DNA from: Nocardia concava NBRC 100430 | GTDB taxonomy: Bacteria > Actinomycetota > Actinomycetes > Mycobacteriales > Mycobacteriaceae | Direction of reading: 5' to 3' | DNA: 64,000 nt | Assembly (NCBI RefSeq): GCF_000308815.1 | Contig: NZ_BAFX01000133.1 | Coordinates: forward strand, 62,001 to 126,000 | Shown: positions 1-8,522 of the stretch, piece after piece | Numbering within the stretch: the stretch's first letter is position 1 | Layout of the letters: each line of letters opens with the position of its first letter | Notes under the pieces: model-generated | Database searches by the model: none | What the model was told of the DNA's origin: nothing | The model's input: the letters and a program-made list of their open reading frames with translations, nothing else | Position numbers and translations under genes: made by a program

Positions 1-954
1 TCCGAAGGTGTCGAGGGCGGTGTCGACCTGGGGCCGGACGATCTGCTGCTGATGACCATCGGCTCGCTCACCGAGAATTCGGACGAGGGCGACCAACACA
101 CGCCCGCCAAGCTGAACGAGGGCCCCGCACCCGCCTGGGATCTGTGGCGTCGAATCGCCGCCAAGGACAAGGTCTTCGGCAATCCGGACGTCTTCGGCGG
201 GCACATCCCCGAGACCAAGTGGGAGTCGGCCACCGTCACCACGCTGGATCAGCGCATCCCCGAATACATTCAGAAGATCTGCAAGCGGGATCCCTTCAGC
301 GGCAAGGTGGTTACCGGCGGCATCGTCACCGTCAAGGACTCCAGCTGGCTGATGAGCTGGACGGTCAACCGCCAGCCGCACTTCAAGCAGCAGCCCAAGG
401 ATCAGATCGTGGTTTGGGTCTACTCGCTGTTCGTCGACAAGCCCGGCGACTACGTGAAGAAGACCATGCAGGAGTGCACCGGCGAGGAAATCACCCAGGA
501 GTGGCTGTACCACATGGGAGTTCCCGAATCCGAGATTCCGGAACTGGCCGCCAACGCCGCCAAGTGCGTGCCGGTCATGATGCCCTACGTCACCGCCTTC
601 TTCATGCCCCGCAAGGCCGGCGACCGCCCGAACGTGGTCCCCGAGGGCGCGGTGAACTTCGCCTTCATCGGCCAGTTCGCCGAAACCAGCCGGGACTGCA
701 TCTTCACCACCGAATACTCGGTCCGCACCGGCATGGAAGCCGCCTACCAGCTCCTCGACATCGAACGCGGCGTCCCCGAGGTCTTCAACTCCACCTACGA
801 CGTCCGCACCCTCCTCGCCGCCATGACCCGCCTCCGCGACGGCGACCCGGTAACCCTCCCCGGCCCCGACCTCCTCTGGCGCGGCCTTGCAAAACGCCTC
901 GGCAACAACGAAATCGGCGAACTCCTCACCGAATACGGCGTAATCGGCAAGTAG
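1..954 (+). CDS. ohyA: Oleate hydratase, C-terminal part (5' end outside window)
   Basis: FAD-dependent enzyme of the oleate hydratase (myosin cross-reactive antigen) family, which adds water to the 9-double bond of oleate to give 10-hydroxystearate. The frame is open from base 1, so about the last 317 residues of a protein usually near 550-600 are present. Recognisable stretches are DPFSGKVVTGGIVTVKDS, SWLMSWTVNRQPHF, and the late FAD-domain segment NFAFIGQFAETSRDC followed by EYSVRTGMEAAY. The first visible ATG at 52 is internal. The gene ends just before a palindromic element at 971-1044. The family call is firm; the N-terminal FAD motif cannot be checked here. Confidence 0.93.
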   Translation, partial: SEGVEGGVDLGPDDLLLMTIGSLTENSDEGDQHTPAKLNEGPAPAWDLWRRIAAKDKVFGNPDVFGGHIPETKWESATVTTLDQRIPEYIQKICKRDPFSGKVVTGGIVTVKDSSWLMSWTVNRQPHFKQQPKDQIVVWVYSLFVDKPGDYVKKTMQECTGEEITQEWLYHMGVPESEIPELAANAAKCVPVMMPYVTAFFMPRKAGDRPNVVPEGAVNFAFIGQFAETSRDCIFTTEYSVRTGMEAAYQLLDIERGVPEVFNSTYDVRTLLAAMTRLRDGDPVTLPGPDLLWRGLAKRLGNNEIGELLTEYGVIGK

Positions 955-970
955 CCCCGGGCGCAGCCCG

Positions 971-1044
971 TAATCAAGATCAGGGAGCTCTCGGCGTCGG
1001 AATTCGCCCGAATTACCGGCCTGGGAGCTCCCTGATCTTGATTA
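971..1044. repeat. Nested inverted repeat, 20-bp perfect arms
   Basis: Bases 971-990 are the exact reverse complement of 1025-1044 (20 of 20), separated by 34 nt. The spacer holds a smaller palindrome, AATTCG-CC-CGAATT at 1001-1014. The element fills the gap between oleate hydratase and the patatin gene. It could terminate the first gene, be a small mobile or REP-like palindrome, or be an operator for the second, because its right edge overlaps the likely -10 box at 1043-1048. No second copy was seen in this window. Confidence 0.75.
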
Positions 1045-1054
1045 GGATCGTGGG
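1043..1054 (+). promoter_or_regulatory. Likely -10 box of a leaderless patatin transcript
   Basis: TAGGAT at 1043-1048 fits TAnnnT and ends 6 nt before the ATG at 1055. That would put the transcription start on the start codon. There is no Shine-Dalgarno sequence before this ATG, which agrees with leaderless translation. No clear -35 was seen because the region is inside the palindrome arm. Confidence 0.45.
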
Positions 1055-1894
1055 ATGGAGAGGCGTTCGGTGGTTTTGGGTGGGGGCGGGGTTCCCGGGG
1101 CGGCGTGGATGGCGGGACTGGCCGCTGGATTAGGCAGTCGGGGTATCGATTTGGGGGCGGCCGACTCGATCGTGGGCACGTCCGCGGGTGCGATTGTCGG
1201 GGCCGCGCTGGCAGTGGGGCGTGATCTGGATTCGTTCGCCGAGGTTCCCCTTCCCCCCGGCAGCAGTGCACCGCCGCCGGCGGCGGTGAATCCCGAGCTG
1301 ATCGCCGCCGCCTCCGCGGTGCTATTCGACCTCGCACCGGACCGAGATGCGGCCCGGCGCGAGGTGGGTCGGATGGCGATGGCCGAGGAGCCCGCGCAAC
1401 CGGAGCACATCGCACCTCTCGAGTGGCTGGTCGGCGGCAACGACTGGCCGGACCATCGGCTGCGAGTCGTCGTCGTGGAGGCGGCCACCGGCGAGCGCCG
1501 GGTCTGGGACGGCACCAGCGGCGTACCTCTAGCCACGGCCGTCACCGCGAGCCGCTCCTTCCCTGGAGCCTTCCCACCCGTCGTAGTCGAAGACCGCTAC
1601 TACATCGATGGCGGTATCTGGTCCCCCACCAACGCCGATCTCGCCGCCGACTCGAACCTGCTCCTGGTCATCGAGCCACTGGCCCACCGCACTCCGCGCG
1701 ACCAACTCCGAGCCGAACTCGCCTCGACGGGTACTGATTCCGTCGTGCATTTCAGCCCAGACGCCCCCACGATCGACATCCTCGACGCACCCGCGACCGC
1801 CCGGAATCCACTCGCAAGCTGGCCGCAAGCCTTCCAAGCGGGAATTCGCCAGGCACCCGACCTGGCGAAGCAACTGACCGACGCAGATTGGTAA
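1055..1894 (+). CDS. Patatin-like phospholipase family protein
   Basis: Predicted serine acyl hydrolase (279 aa) acting on lipid esters. It has the complete patatin signature: a glycine-rich oxyanion loop GGGGVPG at residues 9-15, nucleophile elbow G-T-S-A-G with Ser43, and the D-G-G motif with Asp185 forming the Ser-Asp dyad. No signal peptide or membrane segment is visible, so it is probably cytoplasmic or peripheral. The start has a -10 box but no ribosome binding site, so it may be translated without a leader. It stands alone between oleate hydratase and a secreted hydrolase. Its natural substrate cannot be read from the sequence. Confidence 0.88.
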   Translation: MERRSVVLGGGGVPGAAWMAGLAAGLGSRGIDLGAADSIVGTSAGAIVGAALAVGRDLDSFAEVPLPPGSSAPPPAAVNPELIAAASAVLFDLAPDRDAARREVGRMAMAEEPAQPEHIAPLEWLVGGNDWPDHRLRVVVVEAATGERRVWDGTSGVPLATAVTASRSFPGAFPPVVVEDRYYIDGGIWSPTNADLAADSNLLLVIEPLAHRTPRDQLRAELASTGTDSVVHFSPDAPTIDILDAPATARNPLASWPQAFQAGIRQAPDLAKQLTDADW

Positions 1895-2003
1895 TCCCAA
1901 CGCTCCCCGTGTATTCGGGGGTGGGGTGGGCAATCTAGTGTAGGTGGGCGTGGCTGGGACAGTATTGGGGGAAATCGGGCCAGGTTACAGTTTGCGGGGG
2001 TGA

Positions 2004-3812
2004 ATGTTTCTGGACTGCCCAATGACCGGGGGTGTCGGGGCTGGTCAGGATGCTGCTGTGAGAACTTCAGCGGTGTGGGGGACGGTTGCGGTGGCGGTGG
2101 GGACCGTCGGGGCGTTGATGTCGCCGTTGACGCCTCGAGCGGAGGCCAGTGCACCCGTCAGTGTGGCTGTCGATCGGCAGGAGCAGGTGCTCGGGACTCG
2201 GGACGGGGTGGTCGTGTCGCAGGTCAGTTTTCTGTTGCCGTTGCCGGCGAACGCGCCCGCGCATGCACCGGAGTGTGATCGGGCCGGGTTCCTGCGGTAT
2301 CGGGCGGTGGATGGGCCGGGTGATTCCGCCGAGGCGGACTCGGTGGTGGTGCAGCAGCAGGGATTCAATGGCGGGGCAATGAATTCCGACAGTGTGGCCG
2401 CGAATACGGTGCGGTCCGCCGCGCAGTTGGGGCGCAAGGTGGAGTTCTGGGCGATGGCTCGGCGGAGCAGTTGCCTGGATGAGACGGCGGGGTTCGATTA
2501 CGCGCTGCGGACCGGGAATTATCTGGATGCCGTGGATTACTACTTCAATGGGATGCCCATCGACGGGCGGGTGTTCCCGGGGTTCCGGAATTCGCAGGAT
2601 CTGGCGCTGTTGGATTCCATGGGGCTCGAGCGGGTGCTGCGGGACCAGTACGAGATCATGCTGCACGAGATTCCGGATCAGGTTGTGCGGCAACGGAAGT
2701 ACGTGTGCACCGGGATCTCGATGGGCGGGCTGGTCACGGGATTCTTCGCGGACTGGGACTTCGGCAACGGCGACCCGGACACCAGCGGCGCGGCCCAGTG
2801 CGCGGCCTTCGTGGCGCAGGACTCCATGGTCTCCTCGGATCCGGTCGCGATTCAGAACACGCCGTTCCTGCACGACCTCACCAATGCCCTCATCTCGCCC
2901 GTCAACGACGTGCTGAAGGCGACGCAGAACGTCGGTCTGCTGCCCAGGATTCTGGGTGCGACACCGGTCATCGGGACCAAGGCGTTCCTGCTCTACCGTC
3001 TGGCGGGGCTGGCCGCCTATCTCGATCCGGACGGCGAAAGCCAACTGCTGGCGCATCTTCCGCACGATTTCGAGATCGACTCGACTCTCAACTTCCTGTT
3101 CGCCACCACCTGGGCCGACTTCGCCACCAATGGCGCGGACGGCACCGGCACCCTGCGCGACTACCGCTTCACCAATACCGCCCTGCTGGGTGAGCTGCTG
3201 GACAACAACTCCTGCAACTTCGAACTGCTGCAACAGGGCATGGGCGTGCTCGATGGCGGCCCGGTGCAAGCCCGGAGCTTCCCGAATCCCGGTTCGGCGA
3301 CGCAGATTCCGCTGCTGGGCAACTATCTGCGCCTTAGTGCGGGCCCGCAGGAACGCTTCGCACCATCCGACCGGTCGGTGCTCTACACCTGGCGAAACTA
3401 CGACAACGTCCAGGGCGTTCCCTACACCTCCCCCGGCCACGAGGTCGCCGACATCCGTGACGTCGCAAGGCAATTGGGCTCCGGCGGTCCCTACGCCTAC
3501 TGGGAGACCTACTTCCCCCTGCGCGTCGTCCTCGACATCGCCGCGGGCTACGGCGGCGCGCGCACCGCGGACATGACCAACCTGCGCTACCACGGCCTGG
3601 AACGCCTCAAGCCGAACCTGGTCCTCTGGGCCGGTGACAGCGTCGTGCAATTCGGCCCCGGCCTGGTGTTCCCGGTCCCGCAGACCGCCATCGTGCAGAC
3701 CCTGCCGGGCTACAACCACGTCGACACCATCGGCGCGGCCGCGGTCCAGAACAACGGCCTCACCGACTACAGCGGGCGTTATCTGGCGGAGTTCCTGAGA
3801 TCGCTCGGATAA
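2004..3812 (+). CDS. Secreted alpha/beta-hydrolase-like protein
   Basis: A 602-residue protein with an N-terminal export signal: a hydrophobic run TVAVAVGTVGALM, then an Ala-rich cleavage region near AEASA. A serine nucleophile elbow G-I-S-M-G-G is present with Ser239, and a late GYNHVDTIG supplies a plausible catalytic His. This fits an alpha/beta hydrolase or esterase fold, but the closest subfamily is not recognised. Cysteines are few and could pair outside the cell. The start is uncertain: ATG 2004 follows a G-run, while GTG 2058 would begin directly at the signal peptide with R-T-S-A-V-W and looks more typical for export. Confidence 0.72.
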   Translation: MFLDCPMTGGVGAGQDAAVRTSAVWGTVAVAVGTVGALMSPLTPRAEASAPVSVAVDRQEQVLGTRDGVVVSQVSFLLPLPANAPAHAPECDRAGFLRYRAVDGPGDSAEADSVVVQQQGFNGGAMNSDSVAANTVRSAAQLGRKVEFWAMARRSSCLDETAGFDYALRTGNYLDAVDYYFNGMPIDGRVFPGFRNSQDLALLDSMGLERVLRDQYEIMLHEIPDQVVRQRKYVCTGISMGGLVTGFFADWDFGNGDPDTSGAAQCAAFVAQDSMVSSDPVAIQNTPFLHDLTNALISPVNDVLKATQNVGLLPRILGATPVIGTKAFLLYRLAGLAAYLDPDGESQLLAHLPHDFEIDSTLNFLFATTWADFATNGADGTGTLRDYRFTNTALLGELLDNNSCNFELLQQGMGVLDGGPVQARSFPNPGSATQIPLLGNYLRLSAGPQERFAPSDRSVLYTWRNYDNVQGVPYTSPGHEVADIRDVARQLGSGGPYAYWETYFPLRVVLDIAAGYGGARTADMTNLRYHGLERLKPNLVLWAGDSVVQFGPGLVFPVPQTAIVQTLPGYNHVDTIGAAAVQNNGLTDYSGRYLAEFLRSLG

Positions 3813-3930
3813 CCCTGCCGCACCCTCCGCCGCCAAAACCGAGCGGTTCACCGCCAATTCGGTGGCCGCCGCGCCGCGCTGCGAGGACGATTGGGCGTGG
3901 ATGTACCCATCGCGGAGGGAAGGTATTTCG

Positions 3931-4506
3931 ATGAGTGTCAGCCTGGCCAAGGGCGGCAATGTCTCACTGTCCAAGCAGGCGCCGAATCTGACGAAGGTGG
4001 CCGTCGCGCTGGGCTGGGACGTGCGCAGCACCACCGGAGCCGATTTCGATCTGGACGCCAGCGCCATGGCGTGCGGACCCGACCAGCGCGTCGTGTCCGA
4101 CAAGCATTTCGTGTTCTACAACAACCTGCGGTCCCCCGAGGGCACCATCGAGCACACCGGCGACAACCTGACCGGTGAGGGCGAGGGCGACGACGAGGTG
4201 ATCAATGTCGACCTGGCCGCCATGCCGCCGAGCATCACCAATATCTTCTTCCCCGTATCGATCTACGACGCCGAGAACCGGCGGCAGGCCTTCGGGCAGG
4301 TGCGCAATGCCTACATCCGGGTGATCGACGCCGTCACCGGCACCGAGCTCACCCGTTTCGACCTCACCGAGGACGCCTCGACCGAGACGGCCATGGTGTT
4401 CGGCGAGCTTTACCGGCACGGCCCGGAGTGGAAGTTCCGCGCCATCGGGCAGGGGTACGCGTCCGGATTGGCCGGTATCGCAAGGGATTACGGCGTCAAC
4501 GTCTGA
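3931..4506 (+). CDS. TerD family protein
   Basis: A 191-residue member of the TerD/TerE calcium-binding family, linked elsewhere to tellurite and stress resistance. Seen: the typical opening MSVSLAKGGNVSLSKQAP, the acidic DFDLDASA site, and the DNLTGEGEGDDE loop that binds calcium in characterised relatives. The start is fixed by GGAGGGAAGG at 3914-3923 just upstream; an earlier in-frame ATG gives a non-family extension. Only one ter gene is present here, so a full tellurite operon is not implied. Its last 19 bases overlap the convergent cysteine synthase-like gene. Confidence 0.93.
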   Translation: MSVSLAKGGNVSLSKQAPNLTKVAVALGWDVRSTTGADFDLDASAMACGPDQRVVSDKHFVFYNNLRSPEGTIEHTGDNLTGEGEGDDEVINVDLAAMPPSITNIFFPVSIYDAENRRQAFGQVRNAYIRVIDAVTGTELTRFDLTEDASTETAMVFGELYRHGPEWKFRAIGQGYASGLAGIARDYGVNV

Positions 4507-5453
4507 TCCTCGCGCCGGAACACGGGGGTGCTCAGATACTTCAGGCCCGAGTCGACCAGCACGGTGACCACGCGCGCCCCCGGACCCAGCCGCCGCCCGA
4601 TCTCGATGGCGGCCAGCACATTCGCGCCCGAGGAGGTGCCCGCGCACAGGCCCTCCTCGCGCGCGAGCCTGCGAGCCATGGCCTCGGCGTTCGCGGTCGA
4701 GACCGCCACCACCTCGTCCACCAGGCTGGCATCCCACATGGGCGGCGGATAGCCGATGCCGATCCCCTCGATGCGATGCGCCCCGGGCGCGCCGCCCGAC
4801 AATATCGCCGATTCGGCGGGTTCCACAGCGACCACCAGCATTCGCCGCTGCTTGTGATACCGCAGCAGCGATGCCGCGCCCCGCAATGACGCCGCGGTGC
4901 CGACGGCCTGCACGAACGCGTCCAAACGCCCCTCGGTCTGCGCCCAGATCTCCTGGCCCATCGAGTGATAGCCGGTAATGCTGTCGGTGTTGTGCAGCTG
5001 GTCGGTCCAGAAGGTGTCCGGTTCGCGGCTGAGCCGTTCGGCCGTCTCGATCATGGCCCGGAACAGCGGTTCGGTGAACATGCCGTCCGGGCTCGGGATC
5101 AGGGTCAGCTCCGCACCGAAAGCGGCCATCTGCGTGAGCTTCTCGGCGCTGAAGGCCGTCGAGCTGACAATTCGCAGCCGATAGCCCTTGGTCGCGCAGA
5201 CCATCGCCAGCGCCGCGCCCGTGCTGCCGCCGGTGTATTCGACCACGGTGCCGCCGGGTTTCAGCCGGCCGTCGCGTTCGGCCACGCCGATCATGGCCCG
5301 CGCCATGCGGTCCTTCATACTGCCGGTCGGATTCTGGCCCTCCACCTTCACCAGAATCTCCGCGCAATCCCGCGGCACGACGCGGTGCAGGCGCACCAGC
5401 GGAGTATTGCCGATCGCCGCCAAGGCATCGTCGCCAATGAACATGGTCCACAC
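4488..5453 (-). CDS. PLP-dependent cysteine synthase family protein
   Basis: A 321-residue fold-type II PLP enzyme of the O-acetylserine sulfhydrylase / cystathionine beta-synthase group. The PLP lysine is Lys47 in NPTGSMKDRM. Other family motifs are T-G-G-S-T-G and the C-terminal PLP-phosphate loop GTSSGAN. The early GNTPLVRL is the usual family opening. It may make cysteine or act on a related O-acyl-serine, and family membership alone does not decide this. The start is GTG 5453 behind GGGAAGG; an ATG three codons in is an alternative. The 3' end overlaps terD tail to tail by 19 bp. Confidence 0.88.
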   Translation of the reverse strand: MWTMFIGDDALAAIGNTPLVRLHRVVPRDCAEILVKVEGQNPTGSMKDRMARAMIGVAERDGRLKPGGTVVEYTGGSTGAALAMVCATKGYRLRIVSSTAFSAEKLTQMAAFGAELTLIPSPDGMFTEPLFRAMIETAERLSREPDTFWTDQLHNTDSITGYHSMGQEIWAQTEGRLDAFVQAVGTAASLRGAASLLRYHKQRRMLVVAVEPAESAILSGGAPGAHRIEGIGIGYPPPMWDASLVDEVVAVSTANAEAMARRLAREEGLCAGTSSGANVLAAIEIGRRLGPGARVVTVLVDSGLKYLSTPVFRREDQTLTP

Positions 5454-5543
5454 CGACCTTCCCGCCCCCCACTGGGCTCAGGGTCGATTGTCCGGCAGCG
5501 GAAGCGGTTCCGGTGCCGGATCGGCGCGGCTACGGGGTTGCCG

Positions 5544-6326
5544 CTACAGGGCGAGGACGGGCAGCGGGTCCGGGCGCTTGGCGGAGCGATTGTCGCCGGA
5601 GGACAGGCCGCGCAGCCGGCGCATCAGCCACGGTCCCAAGGCGACTGCGGCCCAATGCAATTCGTTGGCCATCGAGCGCAGCGGGCCCGGTTCGGGCAGG
5701 GCCGGAATGAGCGGGCGGGTCCAGGCGTCGTCCGCGCCGGGCAGGCGCAGCGCCTCGGCCATGGCGTCGGCGATCCGCTGGTGACCCAGCGGACTGCAGT
5801 GCAGGCGGTCCGAATTCCACATGCGCGGATCGGAAACCACGGCGTGGTTACCGGTTTCGGCCACGATCACGCCGTGCCGCGCGGCGGCGGCCCGAATGCG
5901 GTCGTTGAGCACCGCGATCCGGCCGCGAATCGGCCGGGCCAGCGGAATGGTGTTGGCGATATCGGGAAAGGTGAGGGTCCCGACCACCGCACCGGCCGCC
6001 CTGCAGGCCGCGAACATGGCCTCGACGTGACCGGCGATCACGTCGGGTTCGAAATTGGGGCGCAGCAAATCGTTCATGCCCGCCAGCACGGTGACCAGAT
6101 CCGGGCGCAGCGACAGCGCCACGTCCAACTGGTCGGTCCGGATCTGGTGGGCCAGCTTGCCGCGCACCGCCAGATTCGCGTAGCGCAGTTCGGGATTGGT
6201 GACCGCGAGGCGCTCGGCCAGCCGGTCCGCCCATCCGCGCAGGCCGGTCAGGTCGTCGCCGTCGCCGACACCCTCGGTCTGACTGTCGCCGATGGCGACA
6301 TAGCGGGTGTAGTTGCCATTGGTCAT
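5544..6326 (-). CDS. SGNH/GDSL-type esterase
   Basis: A 260-residue SGNH hydrolase. Block I is AIGDSQTEG with nucleophile Ser15; block II Gly and block III Asn lie in VLAGMNDLL; block V is D-R-L-H followed by CSPLGH, giving the catalytic Asp/His. No signal peptide is seen, so an intracellular esterase or thioesterase is likely. The start at 6326 is preferred to an upstream in-frame ATG because GAAAGG lies about 11 nt before it and the family fold begins immediately. The substrate is unknown. It lies downstream of and parallel to the NTF2-like gene. Confidence 0.87.
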   Translation of the reverse strand: MTNGNYTRYVAIGDSQTEGVGDGDDLTGLRGWADRLAERLAVTNPELRYANLAVRGKLAHQIRTDQLDVALSLRPDLVTVLAGMNDLLRPNFEPDVIAGHVEAMFAACRAAGAVVGTLTFPDIANTIPLARPIRGRIAVLNDRIRAAAARHGVIVAETGNHAVVSDPRMWNSDRLHCSPLGHQRIADAMAEALRLPGADDAWTRPLIPALPEPGPLRSMANELHWAAVALGPWLMRRLRGLSSGDNRSAKRPDPLPVLAL

Positions 6327-6402
6327 GGCGGATCGGCCTTTCGTGACTGTTCGTGGATCATCCCAAAGAAAGCGGCTCCCTTGCGGGCCGCCGCGAGTCA
6401 TT

Positions 6403-6819
6403 TCACGAGCCCGCCGCTTCCCGTTCGATTTGCGCTACGGCTTCCTTTTGAATCCGGTCGAACTGCGCGGCCATCGCCTCCGCGAGCGCCTGGGCTCCGG
6501 ACAGCGGGCGCACCATCACCATGAATTCGTCGATCTTGCCGTCGGCGTCGAAGTGCAGGAAATCGCAGCCGGTGAGGCGCTTGCCCGCGACGGTGGTCTC
6601 GAAGACGAGGGCGTGGTCGGCGGCATTCTCGTCACCGATCTCCTTGATGTAGCGGAAGTCCTCGAACACGCGCAGGACGCCGCGCAGGATGGCGGCCGTG
6701 ATCGCCTTGCCCGGGTAGGGCTTGAAGGCGACGGGGCTGGTGAAGACCACGTTGTCGGCCAGCAGGGCCTCGATGGCCGCTTCGTCGCGAGCCTCTACGG
6801 CCTTCCGGAAGGGGTGCAT
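6403..6819 (-). CDS. NTF2-like (SnoaL-type) family protein
   Basis: A 138-residue single-domain protein with the nuclear transport factor 2 / SnoaL-like cone fold pattern: N-terminal helix FRKAVEARDEAAIEALLADNVVFTSPV, a central ALVFETTVAGKRLTGCDFLHFDADGKIDEF strand pair, and a closing helix. Such proteins act as isomerases, hydrolases or lipid-binding pockets, and none of these is provable here. It is divergent from a LysR gene whose control region holds two copies of a 14-bp motif, one near each gene, so LysR control is likely. The SGNH gene follows on the same strand. Confidence 0.8.
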   Translation of the reverse strand: MHPFRKAVEARDEAAIEALLADNVVFTSPVAFKPYPGKAITAAILRGVLRVFEDFRYIKEIGDENAADHALVFETTVAGKRLTGCDFLHFDADGKIDEFMVMVRPLSGAQALAEAMAAQFDRIQKEAVAQIEREAAGS

Positions 6820-6973
6820 GACGCCTCGATTCCCTAGTCAACTCATTGCATACCCGTCAGCACCGTAGCGCGATGACTCAGTAGATGTCCAGAGCCTGGA
6901 TAGTCAACAAATTGAGTAGGTATCACCCGGTCAATAGACTGGTCGGGTGCGACATAGGCCGGCCGATGGTGCG
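6820..6973. promoter_or_regulatory. Divergent control region with duplicated TAGTCAACnnATTG site
   Basis: The region separates the NTF2-like gene (minus strand) from the LysR gene (plus strand). TAGTCAACnnATTG occurs at 6835-6848 and again at 6901-6914, identical at all 12 specified positions and 66 bp apart, close to six helical turns. The second copy contains the inverted repeat TCAA-CAAA-TTGA at 6904-6915. This is what a self-regulating LysR-type protein would be expected to bind. Binding itself is inferred. Confidence 0.5.
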
Positions 6974-7876
6974 ATGGACCTGGCTCAACTGCGGACATTC
7001 CTGGCCGTCTACCGCGCCGGATCCATTACCGCGGCCGCCGGGCACGTCGGCCTCTCGCAGCCGACGGTGACCACCCAGCTGCAGGCGCTGGAACGCCAAT
7101 TGGGCCGACCGCTCTTCGAACGTCTGCCACGCGGAGTGGCGCCGACCGCCGCCGCCCACGATCTCGCCGCGCGGGTGGCCGCGCCCCTGGACGCTCTCGA
7201 ATCGGTGACCGGCAACGGCTCCGACAGCCGCCCGGTCGCGGAACCGCCGGTCCTGCTCGGTGGCCCGACCGAATTGCTGGCCACCAAGGTGCTGCCCGCG
7301 CTGGCGCCGCTCATCGCCGACGGCGTCCGGCTCACGGTGAGCACCGGTCTGGCCGACGACCTGCTCGCCGACCTCCGAGTCGGCACCTTGGATCTGGCCC
7401 TGTCCACTATCCGCCCCCGCGGCCGGTCCGTGCTCGCCGAGACCCTCGCCGACGAGGAGTTCATCCTCGTCGCCGCCCCGGAGCTGGCCGCCCGCGCGGA
7501 CCTGAACCGGCTGCGCGCCAACGACTTCACCGCCACGCCCTTGGTCGCCTACGCCGCCGACCTCCCGATCGTCCGCCGCTACTGGCGACACGTCTTCGGC
7601 ACCCGCCTGGAAGCCGAACCCGCCCTGGTGATCCCGGACCTCCGCGCCGTCCTCGCCGCAGTCGTCGCCGGCGCAGGCATCTCGGTCCTGCCCAGCTACC
7701 TGTGCACAGGCGAATTATCCTCGGGCACACTGCAACTCCTGCACACCCCCGAAGACGCCCCGATCAACACCATCTACCTCGCCCGCCGCGTAGGCGGCCC
7801 CACCCGCCCCGACGTAGACCGCGTGCGCACGCGATTGCAAGAGGCAGCCCGTGAGTGGCGGACCTGCGAGGACTGA
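6974..7876 (+). CDS. LysR family transcriptional regulator
   Basis: A 300-residue LysR-type regulator. Residues 1-60 are the winged helix-turn-helix: MDLAQLRTFLAVYRAGSITA, then LSQPTVTTQLQALERQLGRPLF. The rest is the periplasmic-binding-protein-like effector domain. The ATG at 6974 gives the standard family start; an ATG at 6947 adds nine atypical residues. It is divergent from the NTF2-like and SGNH genes, the classical arrangement for a LysR protein and its target. The effector is unknown. Confidence 0.92.
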   Translation: MDLAQLRTFLAVYRAGSITAAAGHVGLSQPTVTTQLQALERQLGRPLFERLPRGVAPTAAAHDLAARVAAPLDALESVTGNGSDSRPVAEPPVLLGGPTELLATKVLPALAPLIADGVRLTVSTGLADDLLADLRVGTLDLALSTIRPRGRSVLAETLADEEFILVAAPELAARADLNRLRANDFTATPLVAYAADLPIVRRYWRHVFGTRLEAEPALVIPDLRAVLAAVVAGAGISVLPSYLCTGELSSGTLQLLHTPEDAPINTIYLARRVGGPTRPDVDRVRTRLQEAAREWRTCED

Positions 7877-7885
7877 CACAACAGG

Positions 7886-7912
7886 TTGATTGTCGGTGTC
7901 GCGGCGTAGGGT
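7886..7912 (+). promoter_or_regulatory. Promoter of the NUDIX gene
   Basis: TTGATT at 7886-7891 and TAGGGT at 7907-7912 are separated by 15 nt. TAGGGT ends 8 nt before the GTG at 7921, so the transcript probably starts at or next to the start codon. No Shine-Dalgarno sequence is visible. The promoter begins only 10 nt after the LysR stop codon, so the NUDIX gene need not be cotranscribed with LysR. Confidence 0.5.
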
Positions 7913-7920
7913 TCGCCGTC

Positions 7921-8481
7921 GTGCAACCTGCCACCGCTGTTGTCGCGGATATTGTCGCGGGCATCGATCCCCACGATGAGCTCGAGCAACGCCATATCGC
8001 ACAGACATTGGAGTGGCTGGGCTCCACCGACGACATCTTCCGCCGCGCCAAACCGGCCACTCCGTCACCGCACCTGGTGTCCTACGTGGTGTTGGTCGAT
8101 CCCACCGAGCGTGGGATCTTCCTGGGTCAGCATCGGCTGGCGGGCCTGCATCTACCGATGGGCGGCCACGTGGAGCCCGGCGAGCACCCACTGACGACCG
8201 CACGCCGCGAGGCCGTCGAGGAACTTCGCATCGACCCCAATTTCGATGTGGTGGGCGAGGATCCACTCTTCCTCACCCGCACAACCACCGTCGGCCGCAC
8301 CGCCGGCCACATCGACATATCCCTCTGGTACCTGATCCGCGGCACCCGCACCCACCAATACCCCCTCGACCCAACCGAATTCGACGGCGGCCAATGGTGG
8401 GACCTCAACCCGGAAGGATTCCCGGAGACCGACCCCCACCTGCCCCGCTTCGTCCGCAAACTCAATCGCGTCCTGCAGTAG
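7921..8481 (+). CDS. NUDIX hydrolase
   Basis: A 186-residue enzyme expected to hydrolyse a nucleoside diphosphate linked to another moiety. The Nudix box is present at GHVEPGEHPLTTARREAVEE, matching G-x5-E-x7-R-E-x2-E-E; the later consensus glycine is replaced by Arg. The domain is preceded by about 75 residues that are mostly helical. The GTG at 7921 is preferred because a promoter-like TTGATT/TAGGGT pair points to it and the upstream in-frame ATG at 7855 lies inside the LysR gene. The substrate is unknown. Confidence 0.85.
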   Translation: MQPATAVVADIVAGIDPHDELEQRHIAQTLEWLGSTDDIFRRAKPATPSPHLVSYVVLVDPTERGIFLGQHRLAGLHLPMGGHVEPGEHPLTTARREAVEELRIDPNFDVVGEDPLFLTRTTTVGRTAGHIDISLWYLIRGTRTHQYPLDPTEFDGGQWWDLNPEGFPETDPHLPRFVRKLNRVLQ

Positions 8482-8522
8482 CGGGCGAACCGATGAGCCT
8501 TTTGTCGCGGGTTGAACTTTGG

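Noticed and set aside
2067..4103. A 678-codon open frame on the minus strand
   Set aside because: Antisense shadow of the secreted hydrolase and TerD genes; no recognisable motif and no ribosome binding site.
3931..4506. A tellurite-resistance operon
   Set aside because: Only one TerD-like gene is present. Neighbours are a secreted hydrolase and a cysteine synthase-like gene, with no TerC, TerB or kinase partners.
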